This document shows positions 53,001 to 63,700 of a stretch of 64,000 nt of DNA, in pieces. The stretch is from Linderina pennispora (Eukaryota; Kickxellomycota; Kickxellomycetes; Kickxellales; Kickxellaceae). The stretch lies in assembly GCF_002104995.1 (NCBI RefSeq), contig NW_024468276.1:16672-80671 (forward strand), in the 5' to 3' direction. Under the pieces are notes generated by a model. That model had not been told where the DNA came from. It ran no database searches and was given only the letters and a program-made list of their open reading frames with translations. Position 1 is the first letter of the stretch. Each line of letters begins with the position of its first letter. Both the position numbers and the translations under genes were made by a program.

Positions 53001-53692
53001 GGGTGGCTGACGATCGTCAGGTCCTCGAGCACTGAGTCAATGCGGGCTGTCAGCACAGCCCAATCGGGGATATCGATTGCAGTCAGCTGTGCACCTGTAC
53101 GCCGGGCTGTGTCGGAAAGGAGCTCGACCGAGTAGGCTTCGGACCACGGATCCTCAGCATACAAGAGCATGTGGCTGCGGCGCACCAGCCCCGCAAGAAC
53201 CGTGCTTTGAATATCGCTAAGGATCACTGGATCGAATGCGCGCTCGACGAACCCAGCACCCGTCTGCTCTGCTGGTGCTACGACGCTGGTGGAAGGATCC
53301 GACACCGCGGGTGTGCTAGCAGTAGCAGACCCTGGCTTATCCGAATTAGTCCTACTGCTACCGGGCGTCCTACCGTTGCCCCCTGACCCACCGCCGCTGC
53401 TGGCACCAAGTACCGGCTGTGCATGCAGCTCTAGCGGCTTCAGCTGCTCTACAAACGCCGCACGCAGCGCCGATGTGCGCCTTGCTGGATCAGCCGGCAC
53501 CCCATTGCCGTTGGAAGTTCCTTGTATGTCCTTCGTCTCCAGGAGCTCTTTCAGCGCCCGTCGCCGTGCTGCTTCATTTGTCAGCTCTTTTGTGCGCAGC
53601 GCCGCTGCCTCACGTAGGCCAATCCGCCCGCTCCTCCACCGAGTTCCATCTATAAGCAGGCTTGGCTTATCAGTGCATGTGCGGGAACGCAT
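50036..53692 (-). CDS. Large AAA ATPase, MSP1/ATAD1-related AAA domain
   Basis: A protein of 1,218 residues with one AAA module near the C-terminus: Walker A GPPGTGKT (about 926), Walker B VVFIDEVDAL (about 985), sensor AATNRP (about 1040) and arginine fingers in RRLPRRILVDLP (about 1050). The pore loop is in the DVYDKYVGEGE stretch. The long N-terminal 850 residues are mostly disordered S/G/D-rich linkers with a moderately ordered part at about 540-700. The AAA sequence is of the MSP1/ATAD1 or plant DAA1 type, often mitochondrial; the exact subfamily and substrate are unknown. The ATG at 53692 is the first in this frame, but a short upstream exon is possible. Confidence 0.8.
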   Translation of the reverse strand: MRSRTCTDKPSLLIDGTRWRSGRIGLREAAALRTKELTNEAARRRALKELLETKDIQGTSNGNGVPADPARRTSALRAAFVEQLKPLELHAQPVLGASSGGGSGGNGRTPGSSRTNSDKPGSATASTPAVSDPSTSVVAPAEQTGAGFVERAFDPVILSDIQSTVLAGLVRRSHMLLYAEDPWSEAYSVELLSDTARRTGAQLTAIDIPDWAVLTARIDSVLEDLTIVSHPYSPPPDLDTSGSGDAPGRSMPFFAGIARKKFNDEGDSLSEQVERPQSPEGSPKSPRSDEDDVDGIDNERDSDSRKRVADRVADAIRASFSSGSGRGGSGERLDAADEDAGGEPVLSREMMTNPLSREATEKLDRVLTDFVTLQTGDPARPRILAIKHLGDLLNTRIGYTLFTRLAACVAKHNANAESQPVMVVGLLHPSWFHMDTPPPGLPPFDVNPSTPVALAPSADRGAGLERNMNSIVEGLLGEDMHNAVNGRLGVQVVQVGGSPGNGRLPRALGGLSSGGSRHAKQQQPEELPLFARVGIPPPNSKVMAEPCDMRVPEFASIGDAEREPVIGSLRQSMVADQCLDRNARVIRNICLLYRIPGLQLTADEAAHLSRLTGDEADGGTQKVLFERKPLFYESDMQVILKQQARAWHLDHRPLLAMLRCLPDDTARRYFFGETFLHRWVSLAHAAAIKETLTLEHIKDDPSILIDGAQKAVLGSRHLRQAWTQLIDSHVALRHGVLGYPQDKQDDARQIDFGEIGVGRKVEDDYDVVLPPDELAELVASAAPKVAAAASEEDGAATRAEASEKPDVVSVAAADSTPAYTEWSEVGSEHDGMDEDVGDADSAAKTPASVPSAKKRIQQAKKQLNEYEQRLVGSIVDPQSIPTGFSQVCVQPETVTTLQEIITLPMLRPEYFSQGVLKRHGVSGILLFGPPGTGKTMLAKAVAKESGSVVLNIRASDVYDKYVGEGEKLAEAVFTLARKLAPCVVFIDEVDALFSARSSGEPNKFRRDVMNQIMAEWDGMNTSRGNASRVMVMAATNRPFDLDDAILRRLPRRILVDLPGEKERAQILEIHLAGEAMEEGVDLAAISGRTQGFSGSDLKNLCVAAALAALRERVRQEVGDNGSMDKLRATRAVGGTISLGMRHFEQALKKVAASSSDQMESLVELRKWDKIYGDGAQERKRTHTIGFAGQPAEEESKASRDSPGLGEGGAVKADEDTKK

Positions 53693-54425
53693 CCACGCGA
53701 TTGGATCTGCAGGCGGCTGTATGTGCTTTACCTTTGGCAGTCTGACTAATTGGCGTCATGTGGAATGCACGGCGCGGAATCTGTACTGTGGTCGCCCGCT
53801 TAATAGCGGCCGGGCTCCTCGCAGTCACAACAGCTCGCAGCATTCTTAATTTTCTGTTTCGCGCGCTCCAGCCTTGCTGTTTTGAATAACAAGTGTAAAG
53901 GGAATAAGGTTATGTAAGTGTTGTTTCGAATGCGCAAAAGGGGAAGAGGAGGGGTTCGGGACACATACCAAGAGCCGCAAGACTGGCACGCTGAGCCTCT
54001 CAGCTTGATGTGCATGGGTGCCCAGATACTTGCTGACCAAATATCAATTAGATTTTGTGATGCGGGCCAGCCGCTGGCAGATTCGGATCTATCGATCAAG
54101 GCGTATGTGAGGCGCTGGTGGCTGTTCCAAGTCATGGCCGTCTCTACCCACCTACAGTGTGCATGTTGCTGCATTGTCGCATAGGGGAGGTTCATGATGA
54201 TGTAGCAGCAAATGGCGGATCTGAGATTCGCGATGGAAAATGAAACACAAATGAATTCAAACTAATAACGAGATCTAAGGAAAACAAGAAACGTGCTCGT
54301 GTACTGCTGGACACCGCAATTTTTGGCTTCGGCTATGACATAAAATAAGAGTGGATGAGGTGCGTGGAGATATAATGGATGAAGCCAATGGCTGGACATG
54401 GCCGCCAGCGATGATGGAGTATGAG
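53693..54425. other. Intergenic, no gene supported
   Basis: About 730 bp between the AAA gene start and the 59-residue gene stop. Short frames on both strands show no domain. Confidence 0.5.
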
Positions 54426-54718
54426 CTAGCGGTCGACCGATCGCACAATATCAACTAGCTTTTCGACTTCATCGACAATCGCGCACATTGCCGAGTTGGC
54501 GTTTTCGAGCTCCTTTGAGAGGTCTTGGAGGACGCTATCGTACTGGTTTGTTACGCTGGCTACAGGATGGCAGAAAGTGCATATGTGTCAGTATTCACGT
54601 ATTCATGTATTCACGTATTCATGTAGTGATATCGAGCGCACAATACCCGTGCATTTCGGCGCGGCTTCCTACCCACTGATGCTTGCTGTTCGTCTTGCTG
54701 CCGCGATTGCGGTATCAT
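54426..54718 (-). CDS. 59-residue coiled-coil protein, two exons
   Basis: Exon 1 is 54673-54718 (ATG at 54718). The intron runs from GTAGGA to CTGTAG and exon 2 is 54426-54559. The 46 and 134 coding bases join in frame to give 59 residues and a TAG. The protein is helical and acidic with heptad-like hydrophobics (VTNQYDSVLQDLSKELENAN, then IVDEVEKLVDIV). The size and shape are like small subunits of multi-helix complexes such as DASH or BLOC-1, but I cannot place it in a family. The intron holds a 16-bp tandem repeat. Confidence 0.6.
54591..54624 (+). repeat. 16-bp tandem repeat inside the small intron
   Basis: Two copies of GTATTCACGTATTCAT lie in the intron of the 59-residue gene. Confidence 0.8.
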
Positions 54719-55185
54719 TTGCTGGGCTGATAAGGAGAACAGTCAAAATTTAGATGGAATGTTAATCAGTTGTAGCTGGTGATAGTCGCTCGTAGGAACT
54801 GGTAATAAACCGGGTGAGGATGGGCAGCAAATGGCAGCAACGGTAATTGACACAATTTCACGAGCGCGGGCGATCCTTTGTAAGAGGCAAGCGCCAAGCA
54901 ATTGAACCCGCCATTACGCAACGTGTGCAATTGCGTGCCCCACCACGCCCAGGGACAAGCCGGAACACAACGGGTGTCGGGAGGCCACTATGCACCCAGG
55001 CCGGCATGTTAGCTGGAAGCAGCGACGTGCCAAGAGATCTTCCCGCAATTTACCCGGCCAACTCCCTGCCCGCCATGGGGGCTATTGTCAAAGAGTAAAC
55101 AATTCATCGTTGCAATTGATCGTCGCCTCATCAATAACAGAATTAGCAAAAAGCAGGGGCAGAACAAAAAGAAGCCGGTGGCCAG
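54719..55185. other. Intergenic, no gene supported
   Basis: About 470 bp between the 59-residue gene and the bZIP gene 3' end; no supported feature. Confidence 0.5.
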
Positions 55186-55620
55186 CTAACAGGAGGGGCG
55201 CTTTGTGTAAGCCGCAGAGTGCGAGCTAGCACGCGTTGCTCCTCTTATGCATGCACACCGGCTATAGTTACCTTCAGAAGCAACCCGCTGTTCCCGAATT
55301 GCAGCCAGCTCTGCCTCAAGCTGATGCACCCTTCCCATCAAGTCATTGCGTCGCTGGATCAGCTCGCGCTCGCGCTGTCGCTGTCGTTCACGCATTCGTG
55401 CGGCCGCCTGCGTGTTCCTGCGTCGTCGCTCACTTATCAGCTGGCTCTCCTGCACCTCTTGCTCTTCAGCCATCGCCTGTCGATGCTCATCCGGGTTGCC
55501 GCGAGGAAGAATTCGTGGGTAGCTTATGCTTTTTGTAGCACCCCCGCTGGTGTCTCCCGGCTTCTGCTGCTGCTGCTGGTTCTCAAGGGAATTCTGCGAT
55601 GGAGAGCGCGATAAAGACAT
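55186..55620 (-). CDS. bZIP transcription factor
   Basis: A 144-residue frame from the ATG at 55620. The basic region near 65-80 has the NTQAAARMR signature (N-x-x-A-A-x-x-R pattern), followed by a leucine zipper with heptad positions L87, L94, L101 and I108. The N-terminus has a Q-run (about 15-19) and a short conserved-looking YPRILPRGNPDE stretch. The basic region most resembles the Cys3/MetR or ATF4-type group. After about residue 117 the coding sequence reads into GTAACTATAG, a plausible splice donor, so the listed last 27 residues may be intron and the true C-terminus may differ. Confidence 0.75.
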   Translation of the reverse strand: MSLSRSPSQNSLENQQQQQKPGDTSGGATKSISYPRILPRGNPDEHRQAMAEEQEVQESQLISERRRRNTQAAARMRERQRQRERELIQRRNDLMGRVHQLEAELAAIREQRVASEGNYSRCACIRGATRASSHSAAYTKRPSC

Positions 55621-55714
55621 CGTCTATGTGTGCGAGGGAGGCGTCTATGTTTCAATTAGATTCTATCAGATTGGTGAAGCGCAGGTGTCGTGGCAGGCGA
55701 GATATTAAAGGCCT

Positions 55715-55750
55715 GTATCTTTGTATCTTTGTATCTTTGTATCTTTGTAT
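55715..55750 (+). repeat. 8-bp tandem repeat upstream of the bZIP gene
   Basis: About four and a half perfect copies of GTATCTTT lie about 100 bp upstream of the bZIP start. Repeat length could vary between strains. Confidence 0.85.
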
Positions 55751-57829
55751 GTTGAGCAGTTTTATATCGTGTTCAGGCAGTGCATGATGTCATGTAAAGG
55801 GAGCGTAGGAAAGGAGGGAGAGATATGGCCAGCAGCTAAAAATATAGCAGGGTCTATGAAGGAAGGTAGTACGACAAATAATAATAAAAATTACACGGTG
55901 GAAAAAAGAGAGCGAAAAGGAGAGGGAATCTATCGTCAACAGGATTGTGAGGGGCTAAATAAAAGCGCCCTTGTTTTCTAAAACCCGTAATTACCAGCAA
56001 ATACCAAACAATTATTGTAATGTGAACTCTGGTGCTGTGTAAAGCAGGACCCAGCATGCAACCTTACCCCTTGTAGAGCCTGGGCGGGAATAAATCAGCG
56101 GGGCAATGAAGGGGTGGAGAATAAGCACACCACCTAGGTCCTGATCGCGATCACTTTATATAGCAATCCAGCTCAGATATCCCCCTGAGCAGCGCCGATA
56201 AATAAAGACGCTTGTAGCACGCTAAACATGGCTAGTCGAAAGAGCGCTGTGCTACCGACCATCCTATTCATCAAAAGCCCTGGAGGCTGCACGCAGGCAA
56301 TCAGCTATCACGCAACAAGGTGCCATCCACAGCAGCTGAAACTCAACGCACGGGTGAGCGGCCAAATATAGCTTGATTTGGGCTGGGAGGTCGGACAGCG
56401 GGTTGGGCTGGCTCAGTTTTCTTGGTATGCTTTTGTGGCCATTGCTGGCTTTCAAAGTGGCCACAGAACATCAGCAAAGCCGATACCCCACCCTGTGCCG
56501 CTGTGCTCACCCCCCTCCATTCCACTCTCCAGCACACTGGCCATGTTGTTGTTGAAGAGATTTTATAAATGGGACAACGACTGGATCAGTATGATCAGGA
56601 CTGGTGACTCCCAAAGCGTGCGAGAGAAGAGTACCTCAGTGCCATGCAATCCCATGTCTGTGCAGCCAGCATTTCTTCGTGTCCTCTGCTCCAAAAATAG
56701 CCCTGGCAAATATTGCAAATACAGCAAAACAAACTGAAATACCCGAAAGAGTGGCAAAATCGGGTTACAATCCGGGCGTGGCAAGCAATTTATGAAGCGG
56801 AGCACAAGCACAGGTTTATCCGGGGGGGGGTTTGACCGGCTCACAGCATAAAACACCCAGGCTCCTAGCGCAGAAAATAGCCGTGCCTGCTGCAGGCATC
56901 ATGAAACAGCAGGCTAAGTGCATGCTATTGCTTGAGCCAGGCACATAGTATGGCGAGGCGGGTTGTGAAGGCAAGCCCGGTCAGTTCTCCTTCGCATCGC
57001 TGCTCATTTCGCGAATGTATCAGATAGCAGCAGTCTGAGCACGCAGGCGCATCCAGATGACATTGATAGTCCGAGAGGACCAGTGTATGTCCCCAAGCAC
57101 GAGTCAGGCACCAAGGGGAAGAGCCAGAAGATGCTACGATTTGTGGGAACCATACCTGTTTCCTCTAAGCAGCCAACAGGGGTTCGCACGCTCAAGCGCG
57201 GGTTCGCTGTAACCGCTGTACTATACATACCTTGATAGAGAACACGCGGATACAGCAAGTAGTATTACAGGCAGTGCGAAGGCCGTAAACCAGACGAATT
57301 TTTTGCCTGCTCCCTTAGTTGGCTGCAATGTGGGAGTATCTAGGAGCAACGGGTATCAGGATTCTGCCACACTCAATTATAGTGTGCTCTGTACCATGCG
57401 TCAGCTGCTTTTCGATGAGCGAGCCTGAAAGCAGCGAAAGTAAGCCGTCGGGAGTCGCACGTGCAATGCTGGACGGCCAAAATATACAAGGACAATTTTC
57501 TCTGAATTGCTGATATCTGGAGGCGCGTTTGTGGTAGAGGTATGAGTGTCCGATGTGCAAACCCGTATTCTATGCAGAACTGAATGAGGTAAGCATAACG
57601 TAAACCAAAGGAATAGCCGAAACACGTCACCCTCTCACGTACGGTGGTGTATAGTTCCGATATTATCGACTGAGAGCAATTAAAACGGTGCTGAAAACAT
57701 TCAGGAGGGAGAAAAAAGAGTGCTGAAAGTCGTCGTCTGGCAAAAAGTGTAAATAAAATGTTCAGACAATGTGCGAAATTTTTTATGCTTCGCAGCACAT
57801 AATTTGGCTTTAGTGAGTTGGCAGGCACG
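55751..57829. other. Intergenic, with possible exons at 57,015-57,513 (+)
   Basis: Most of this 2-kb stretch shows nothing. On the plus strand a frame ending at TGA 57233-57235 reads protein-like (DDIDSPRGPVYVPKHESG, then KMLRFVGTIPVSSKQPTGV). Another runs 57319-57513 (MWEYLGATGIRILPHSIIV). They could be exons of one small split gene with GT-AG joins between 57210 and 57315, but I could not find a consistent gene model or a family. A poly-G run lies at about 56822-56830. Confidence 0.25.
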
Positions 57830-58228
57830 TCACCGACAATTTTGTTGGGCCCACAGGGCGACAACAGCGCCCTCCCATCGACATAGATTTATGTAGCCCA
57901 GTGCGAATCCAGCTAATAGAAGAGCAACAAAGATTCCCACCAGCTGCAGAGTAAATGCCTACTATGCATACCAGTCACTGGCTCTGCCCCTGTTTACCCA
58001 GCCCGCATTCCTGAGCTAGAGCGGGATGTTGGGGACATGCGTGATCCGTGGACACTGGAACTGGCAGCACCGCTCATCGTTCGATGTTTGCGCGCTCAAC
58101 AGTGTGCTTGGTGTTGGGCCGCATACCTGAACGGTCTGGGCCGGGTTATCAGGCGGCCTTGGTATATGGTCCCCATGCACATCCATCCAGGCTTCTGGTT
58201 GAACCCGTGGTGTCGTCGTGTGTGCCAT
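57830..58228 (-). CDS. Possible 71-residue single-TM protein, two exons
   Basis: Exon 1 is 58127-58228 (ATG at 58228, starts MAHTTTPRVQPEAWMD). The intron runs from GTATGC to CTGCAG and exon 2 is 57830-57943. The 102 and 114 coding bases join in phase 0. Exon 2 encodes one membrane span (LVGIFVALLLAGFALGYI) and a short tail ending NCR. No family is recognised. An alternative reading of exon 1 without splicing ends at 58016 and lacks the span. Confidence 0.4.
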
Positions 58229-58561
58229 TGAGCGGGCAGCAGTTGTAGCGAGCAATTAGAGACCCGGCGCCAGGTTGCCCTCTGCTATGCCCTTGGCATG
58301 TGCACGCATCGGTGGACGCTGCTAAGGACTTTCTGCTTCATACGATAGTGCTTTTGTGCTTTCGAAACCAGCAGGCTCCGTGTGCAGAGTACTTCAACCA
58401 GCCCGCTAGCGCTGGCGGGCTGCAGGCTCTGCTGCTGACATTCTCGCACTATTGCTGGGCCACCAGCAATAGTGGAGGACGCTCCGCTAGAATTCCAGGC
58501 AGTAGGCGGGTAAACTGGTAACATGATAAATTTATTGGGAAAAGCTAGTAGGAGTACGATA
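58229..58561. other. Intergenic, no gene supported
   Basis: About 330 bp between the small split gene and the SNF5 stop; only chance frames. Confidence 0.5.
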
Positions 58562-60115
58562 TCAGTGCTTGTTGCGGTACATGTCCTTGCGGTGCGAGGG
58601 CAGCTCCTGGCGGTTGCGCACCATCCAGGCGATTCCGCAGGCATTGCACAGCGTTTTTGGGCCATTCGGCCCTTGGCGCGGAATCGGGGTCCCGCTGCTG
58701 TCGCATCCACAGTGCTGGCACTCCCAGTTGCTTAAATCGACCCTTGTGTGCTGCCGTGGCGTTGATACCCGCGACGGCGTGCCCTGCTGTGATGTCGATG
58801 TGGCTGTTTGGATACGGATGGTCGAGTGCTGTGAGCGGCGGCCACTTGGCGAAGCCGTCACGTGTGGTGCCAGCGCCGCATCGACTGCTGACGTCGACAA
58901 GGCCGCCTGTGCATAGTATGCTGGGTTGATGCTAGGTGCCAGAACTGTCGGTGCGACCCCTGGCTCGTGCGGTAGGGCTTCAGGCGGCAAAAAATTGAAC
59001 GATCTGATGTGCCCGCGCTCTGACCGACGCATGCGGCGGTAGCTGCGCTCCTTGTGCATCCACATGCGGTCGAGCTCCTCGGCCGTGAGAACCTCGACGC
59101 TGGGGCCCCACGCATTGGCCATGTCGGGAGGTCGGAATGCCGACTCAACTGGGTTCTGCCTAAGCCAGTGTGCGTCGCCTGCTTCAATAAGCTCCTTCTG
59201 CAGCCTCGCAATCTCCTCGCGCACGCGGTGCGCCACTAGCGGCGGATACTCGCCACCCAGCCCCAAATCGCGGCACAGGCACTTGGCAAACTCCTCGGGC
59301 TTGGTGTCTAGCGGTTCGAGAATGTCCCACTCGACGCGGTCCCGCAGCACATGGGAACCGATCTGGATCTCCAAGTTGAGAACCACACGCAGCTCGATGG
59401 CCGACACATCAGCGGAGTCCACAGTGACGTACTCGGCGACCTGCTGGCGGATCAGCTGGGCGATATGGACCTGTGCGCTGGCCTTGCCATCGGCAGGCAG
59501 CGCCAGGTCTGCGCAGTATATGGCCGCAAACTGTTCAGGCGTGATAATGCGCTCCTTTGCGTTCCACACAAACACGTCATGCAGACGGAAATCGCCAACC
59601 TCCAGCTCGATCCGGATAGGAACCAGCAGCTCGTCCTGTTGCGCCAGCCATTTTGCCTGGTCGTCCCGTAGATGCCAATGGGCCGTGCGACGCCGCGCAC
59701 GCTTCTGCATTGCGTCGTATGCAGGCTGTACACCGATGCCGCTCATCGGCTCGGCCTCCTGCGACTTGCCGTCACGCGACTCGCTGTCGTTCTTTACCGA
59801 CCCGCCATCGGTCTCAAACATCGATTCGGTGTCGTCCTCAACTCCGTACTCGTTCTCCGAGTCCGAGCTCCACTCGCGCAGGTTACGCCGGCTGCCGCGC
59901 GTCGACCGGGTGCGTGTCAGGCGGCCGCTGCTGGTAGTCATGCCACCATGGACACTGCCGGCGCCATTTCCGGCGCCTGTGGTGTTCCCGGATGCTGAGA
60001 GGACGAGCATGGCAGAGCCACCCTCTTTAAGACGCTCTACGTAGGCGCTGCCGAACAAGCCCATGCGCCGGAGCTGCTGTGCATTGGCAATCTGCGCGCT
60101 CTGTGCTGAATTCAT
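58562..60115 (-). CDS. SNF5/SMARCB1/Sfh1-like chromatin remodelling subunit with GATA finger
   Basis: A 517-residue core subunit of SWI/SNF or RSC-type remodellers. The two SNF5 repeats are clear: first near 165-230 ([27 protein letters not shown]), second near 236-300 ([25 protein letters not shown]). A GATA-type finger at the C-terminus has C466, C469, C490 and C493 (CQHC...CNACG). SNF5-family proteins with such a finger are known in fungi. The N-terminal 120 residues are S/G-rich and acidic. The ATG at 60115 fits. The gene is divergent from GCN1 with 650 bp between. Confidence 0.92.
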   Translation of the reverse strand: MNSAQSAQIANAQQLRRMGLFGSAYVERLKEGGSAMLVLSASGNTTGAGNGAGSVHGGMTTSSGRLTRTRSTRGSRRNLREWSSDSENEYGVEDDTESMFETDGGSVKNDSESRDGKSQEAEPMSGIGVQPAYDAMQKRARRRTAHWHLRDDQAKWLAQQDELLVPIRIELEVGDFRLHDVFVWNAKERIITPEQFAAIYCADLALPADGKASAQVHIAQLIRQQVAEYVTVDSADVSAIELRVVLNLEIQIGSHVLRDRVEWDILEPLDTKPEEFAKCLCRDLGLGGEYPPLVAHRVREEIARLQKELIEAGDAHWLRQNPVESAFRPPDMANAWGPSVEVLTAEELDRMWMHKERSYRRMRRSERGHIRSFNFLPPEALPHEPGVAPTVLAPSINPAYYAQAALSTSAVDAALAPHVTASPSGRRSQHSTIRIQTATSTSQQGTPSRVSTPRQHTRVDLSNWECQHCGCDSSGTPIPRQGPNGPKTLCNACGIAWMVRNRQELPSHRKDMYRNKH

Positions 60116-60764
60116 TGTCCACGCTGTGTATATGTGTGGCCGGGCGCGTGAGTGAGTGAGTGAGAGACTGTATGTTGGAAGCGCTGGGAAGAACTCGAAT
60201 TCTACAGACTAAAGGAAGGCAAAAAACAATGCGAATTTCGCCAGTGTCTACGCGAACAAGGCCACTATTTTTCCATCGCGGCTCGCCGACTTCCAGCATT
60301 CCGCGAGCCGAGCTGGGTTCCGGTTTTTTTTCTGGCCGCAGGCTGTGGCCGCAGGCAGATTGCATGTGTGCAAAATTTGGACTGGGGGTGTGCACATTTT
60401 TTCGCGTGCCAACCCCTGCAACCCGGGCAGCGCTTGTAGCCCCGACTCTCTCCTCTCCATACTTCTCCTTGCCTCGCTAGACACACAGAGCATTGAATAT
60501 TTCTGATAAAGGTACATAGCACAGGGTCGGCGTCTGGCACCGGCGGGCGCAATCGGGCGGCCAAGGGAATGCAACAATTGATTCAGCCTTCCTTCTCCCA
60601 AACTTAGGAGCAACTCTGACATTTCCAAGAAGCGACACAGACCGTGGTTCCGTTAGCAACCAGCTCTAGAGAAAACCAAAACTACCAATAGGGATCAGAC
60701 TACTGCTTGGCGTCTATCACTATCTCAAGTCTTTCGTCGAGACCGTTTATTACCAACTTTTGCA
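60116..60764. promoter_or_regulatory. Divergent promoter region of SNF5-like gene and GCN1
   Basis: A 649-bp spacer between the two starts must hold both promoters. It contains a GTGA tandem (about 60150-60166). No specific binding site is claimed. Confidence 0.45.
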
Positions 60765-63700
60765 ATGAGCGAAGCCGTGGCAGCAGAGGGTGAGTTTGCG
60801 TGGGGTCCGTACACAGAGCGCCTGAACGGGCTGGTGACAGCATCGCGTGTCAACGACCGACGCGCCCTGTTTACCGCCGATCTCATGCCACAGATCGCCG
60901 CGCACCCGCTCAGCGACAAGGAGCTGGTGGGGCTGGTGCGCACGCTCACACTGACGGTCTCTCGCTACGTCGACCGCGAGTCGCGCAGCCTCGTGCTGGC
61001 AGCGCTCCGGGAGCTTAGCGTCAAAAAGGCCAGCGTGTTTGTAGAGGTCATTGTCGGCGTGCTTGGGCCGATCGTGGCCTCGGCGCAGCCCAAGACCAGC
61101 GACTCGCCTGACATGGTGGGGCGCGACACCGGCGGCCAAATTCGTGCTGCTGACGTGGATCAACCTGGCGCTGCCAGTTCCGGTCACGCAGCTGAAGAAG
61201 GATCCGGCCGAGCTGGAGAAGAACACGGCGTGGGTGAAGCTGGTGGAGATGGCGGCGCTTCTGATCTGGGGCACTTCGCCGTCCAGCGCCAGCATCAAGG
61301 ACCAGAAGATCAACTCGGTATCGAATAGCGCACATCACGATGTCTGGCGCACGCTGCGCTCATGCCCAGTCCTGACAGCGCCGATGCTGAGCATCTTAAC
61401 GCGCCCAGCAAGCGGCAGCGAGGCAGGTGTGCTGATCGTAACATTGTCGGGACAGCGATCCGTCTGGCGGACAAGCCCGGCAAGAGTGGCGATGGCGGTG
61501 CGGCGCTGAAGCAGGTTGAGCAGTTCAAAGACACGATCGTTTCGTACATTGACAAGGTGCTGATCAGTGCAAAAGGCACCAGTTTCGTATGCCAGCGTAG
61601 CGGATCCTGGGCGACTTCTTGCGGCGGTTCGTTTGCAGCGGACTTCGACAAGCTGTTCAAGCCGTCGATTACCAAGATGCTGCTGCGGTCACCGGAAGCT
61701 GTGCTGCCGACGTGCTACTGGCTGCTGAAGTGTCTGAGCAACCGATGTTGATCTGGCCGCAGTATACATTGACATGTTTGCTGACCAGATCGCCAGCAAC
61801 CTGCTCAAGAGCTCAAAGGACAAGGTGCGCGAGACCGCTGCCCTGCTGTTTGAGTCGCTGGCCAGCACACCGCGCTCGATCGAGGATGCCACCAAGGCGG
61901 CCGAGATTGCCACCAAGCCGCTGACTGCCGGCCGCTACCACGCAGGCAGACCACCGCGTAGTGTTCTACAATCTGCTGGGCAGTGTGCGCGCCGGGCCTG
62001 GCAACGGGTGGGCGTCGTCGGTGGCGATCTTGCCTGCTCTGCTGAAGATGACAGCCAAGGAGACGCAGGAGGCGCCTGTCAACGCAGTACTCAGCGCTAT
62101 TGGCAGCCATGTCAGCGTTGTAATCGAGTATCTGCGCACGGCCGAGGCTGGTGCTGACGGTGCTGCGCAGTGGTGAAGAGGCGCTGAAGGCGTTCTCGGA
62201 CGCAGCCAAGAAGGGCCTGGCGCTTCCGGACAAGTCGGCGCTGGTGGCGGCAGGCGTGGGCGGCCCAATGCGATCGGTGAACCCCTGTGGTCAGCAGTCG
62301 CGCCAGCTTGGCGGGTCGACCCACCTGTGGTTTGCGTCGTCCAGTCCACCCGCTGGTGCAGGCGCTGGCCGCAGTCGCTGTGAAGGCCGCAGCAAACCCG
62401 CTCCACTGCTGGCACAACCCTGGAAGCCCATGTCGGAGTAAGCGCTGGCCCTGCATTCGGCTGAGCCCATTCCCAATGCCAATGCCAACGACCTCATTGA
62501 CCTCGTCACTGGTCCGAAAAGTCGCTCCTGCTGTGGGACAAGGTGTACCACAAGGCTGCCAGCCCACGCGAGCTGACGTGGGTGCTGCGTGCAGCCGAGA
62601 TGCTGTTCAACAATGGCTGCAGCGACCCGCGTCTGGCTGGTCTGATTACCTGGTCTCTGTGCCGCTTCCCAGAGCCCACGCTGGCGACTACTCGGGGAGC
62701 CCTGCAGGTTGTCCAGGCAATGAGCACCAGCGATGCTGCCAGGCTGTGGGAGCTGGTAGAGCCAAGCTTTGTGGCTGAAATGGCCAAGTCGCTGGAGCTG
62801 GAGCGCATCAGGTACAAATGGACGGGGATTCTGGCGGCAGTCGCATCAGGAATCAACGCCGAGGAAGTCTCGCAGGAGAAGAAGAGCGACGTGCTGGTAT
62901 CCATGGCCTTGGCGGCGCACCACCCGGCAGTTCTGAAGGAGTCGGGCCGCTCGAGCTTCTGGATTGAGACCATCCTGCGCGCGCGCGCGGACCCAGGTGA
63001 GCTGTGCCACGGGTTCCTGGCGGCACTGCGGCAGGCGATCGAGCTGGCCATGCAGGGCTCGTCTGAGGGCGGCCAGGCACAATTTGACTCGGCAGTCAAC
63101 CTGATCAAGGATCTGGTGTTCATCGGCAGCGACAGCGTTGCGCTGCGGCTGCTCGAGTTTGCCCGCGAGAGCATCAATCCTGACAGCCTGAGCCTGGTTT
63201 CGCAGCACGACATTGCAGTGTGGCGGACTCCCAAGGACCAGCTGCTGGAGGACCCAGTTGTCGAGAAGGAGCGTGCCAAGCAGGGAGGCAAGAACAAGAA
63301 GGACGACTGGGAGGCTCAGCTGCGGGAGGAGCTGGCGCGCAAGCACAACAAGGTGCGCAAGCTGACCAGCGAAGAGCAGGAGATGGTTGACAAGCAGTGG
63401 GCCAAGGAGAATGCAGCGCGTGCCAAGGTTGAGGCGGCCTACCATGGACTGACCTGCGGTCTGGCGACCGTCAGGGCTGTGGTCCGCGGCAGCTTGAGTG
63501 TGGCCAGCACGTGCATGCTGGAGCTGGTGCGTATTGTTGTCGAGCGGGCTGTCATTGGCGGTGGTTCCGTCAGCGAGGCTCTGGCAGGCGAGGCGATCCG
63601 CGACACGCTGCTGGACATGAGCAAGGCTGCCGACGGGCTTGAGGAGGCGCTGCGCACGCCAATTGCCATGGGTCTGCTGCGGCGCGCGCGGCTTTGCCAG

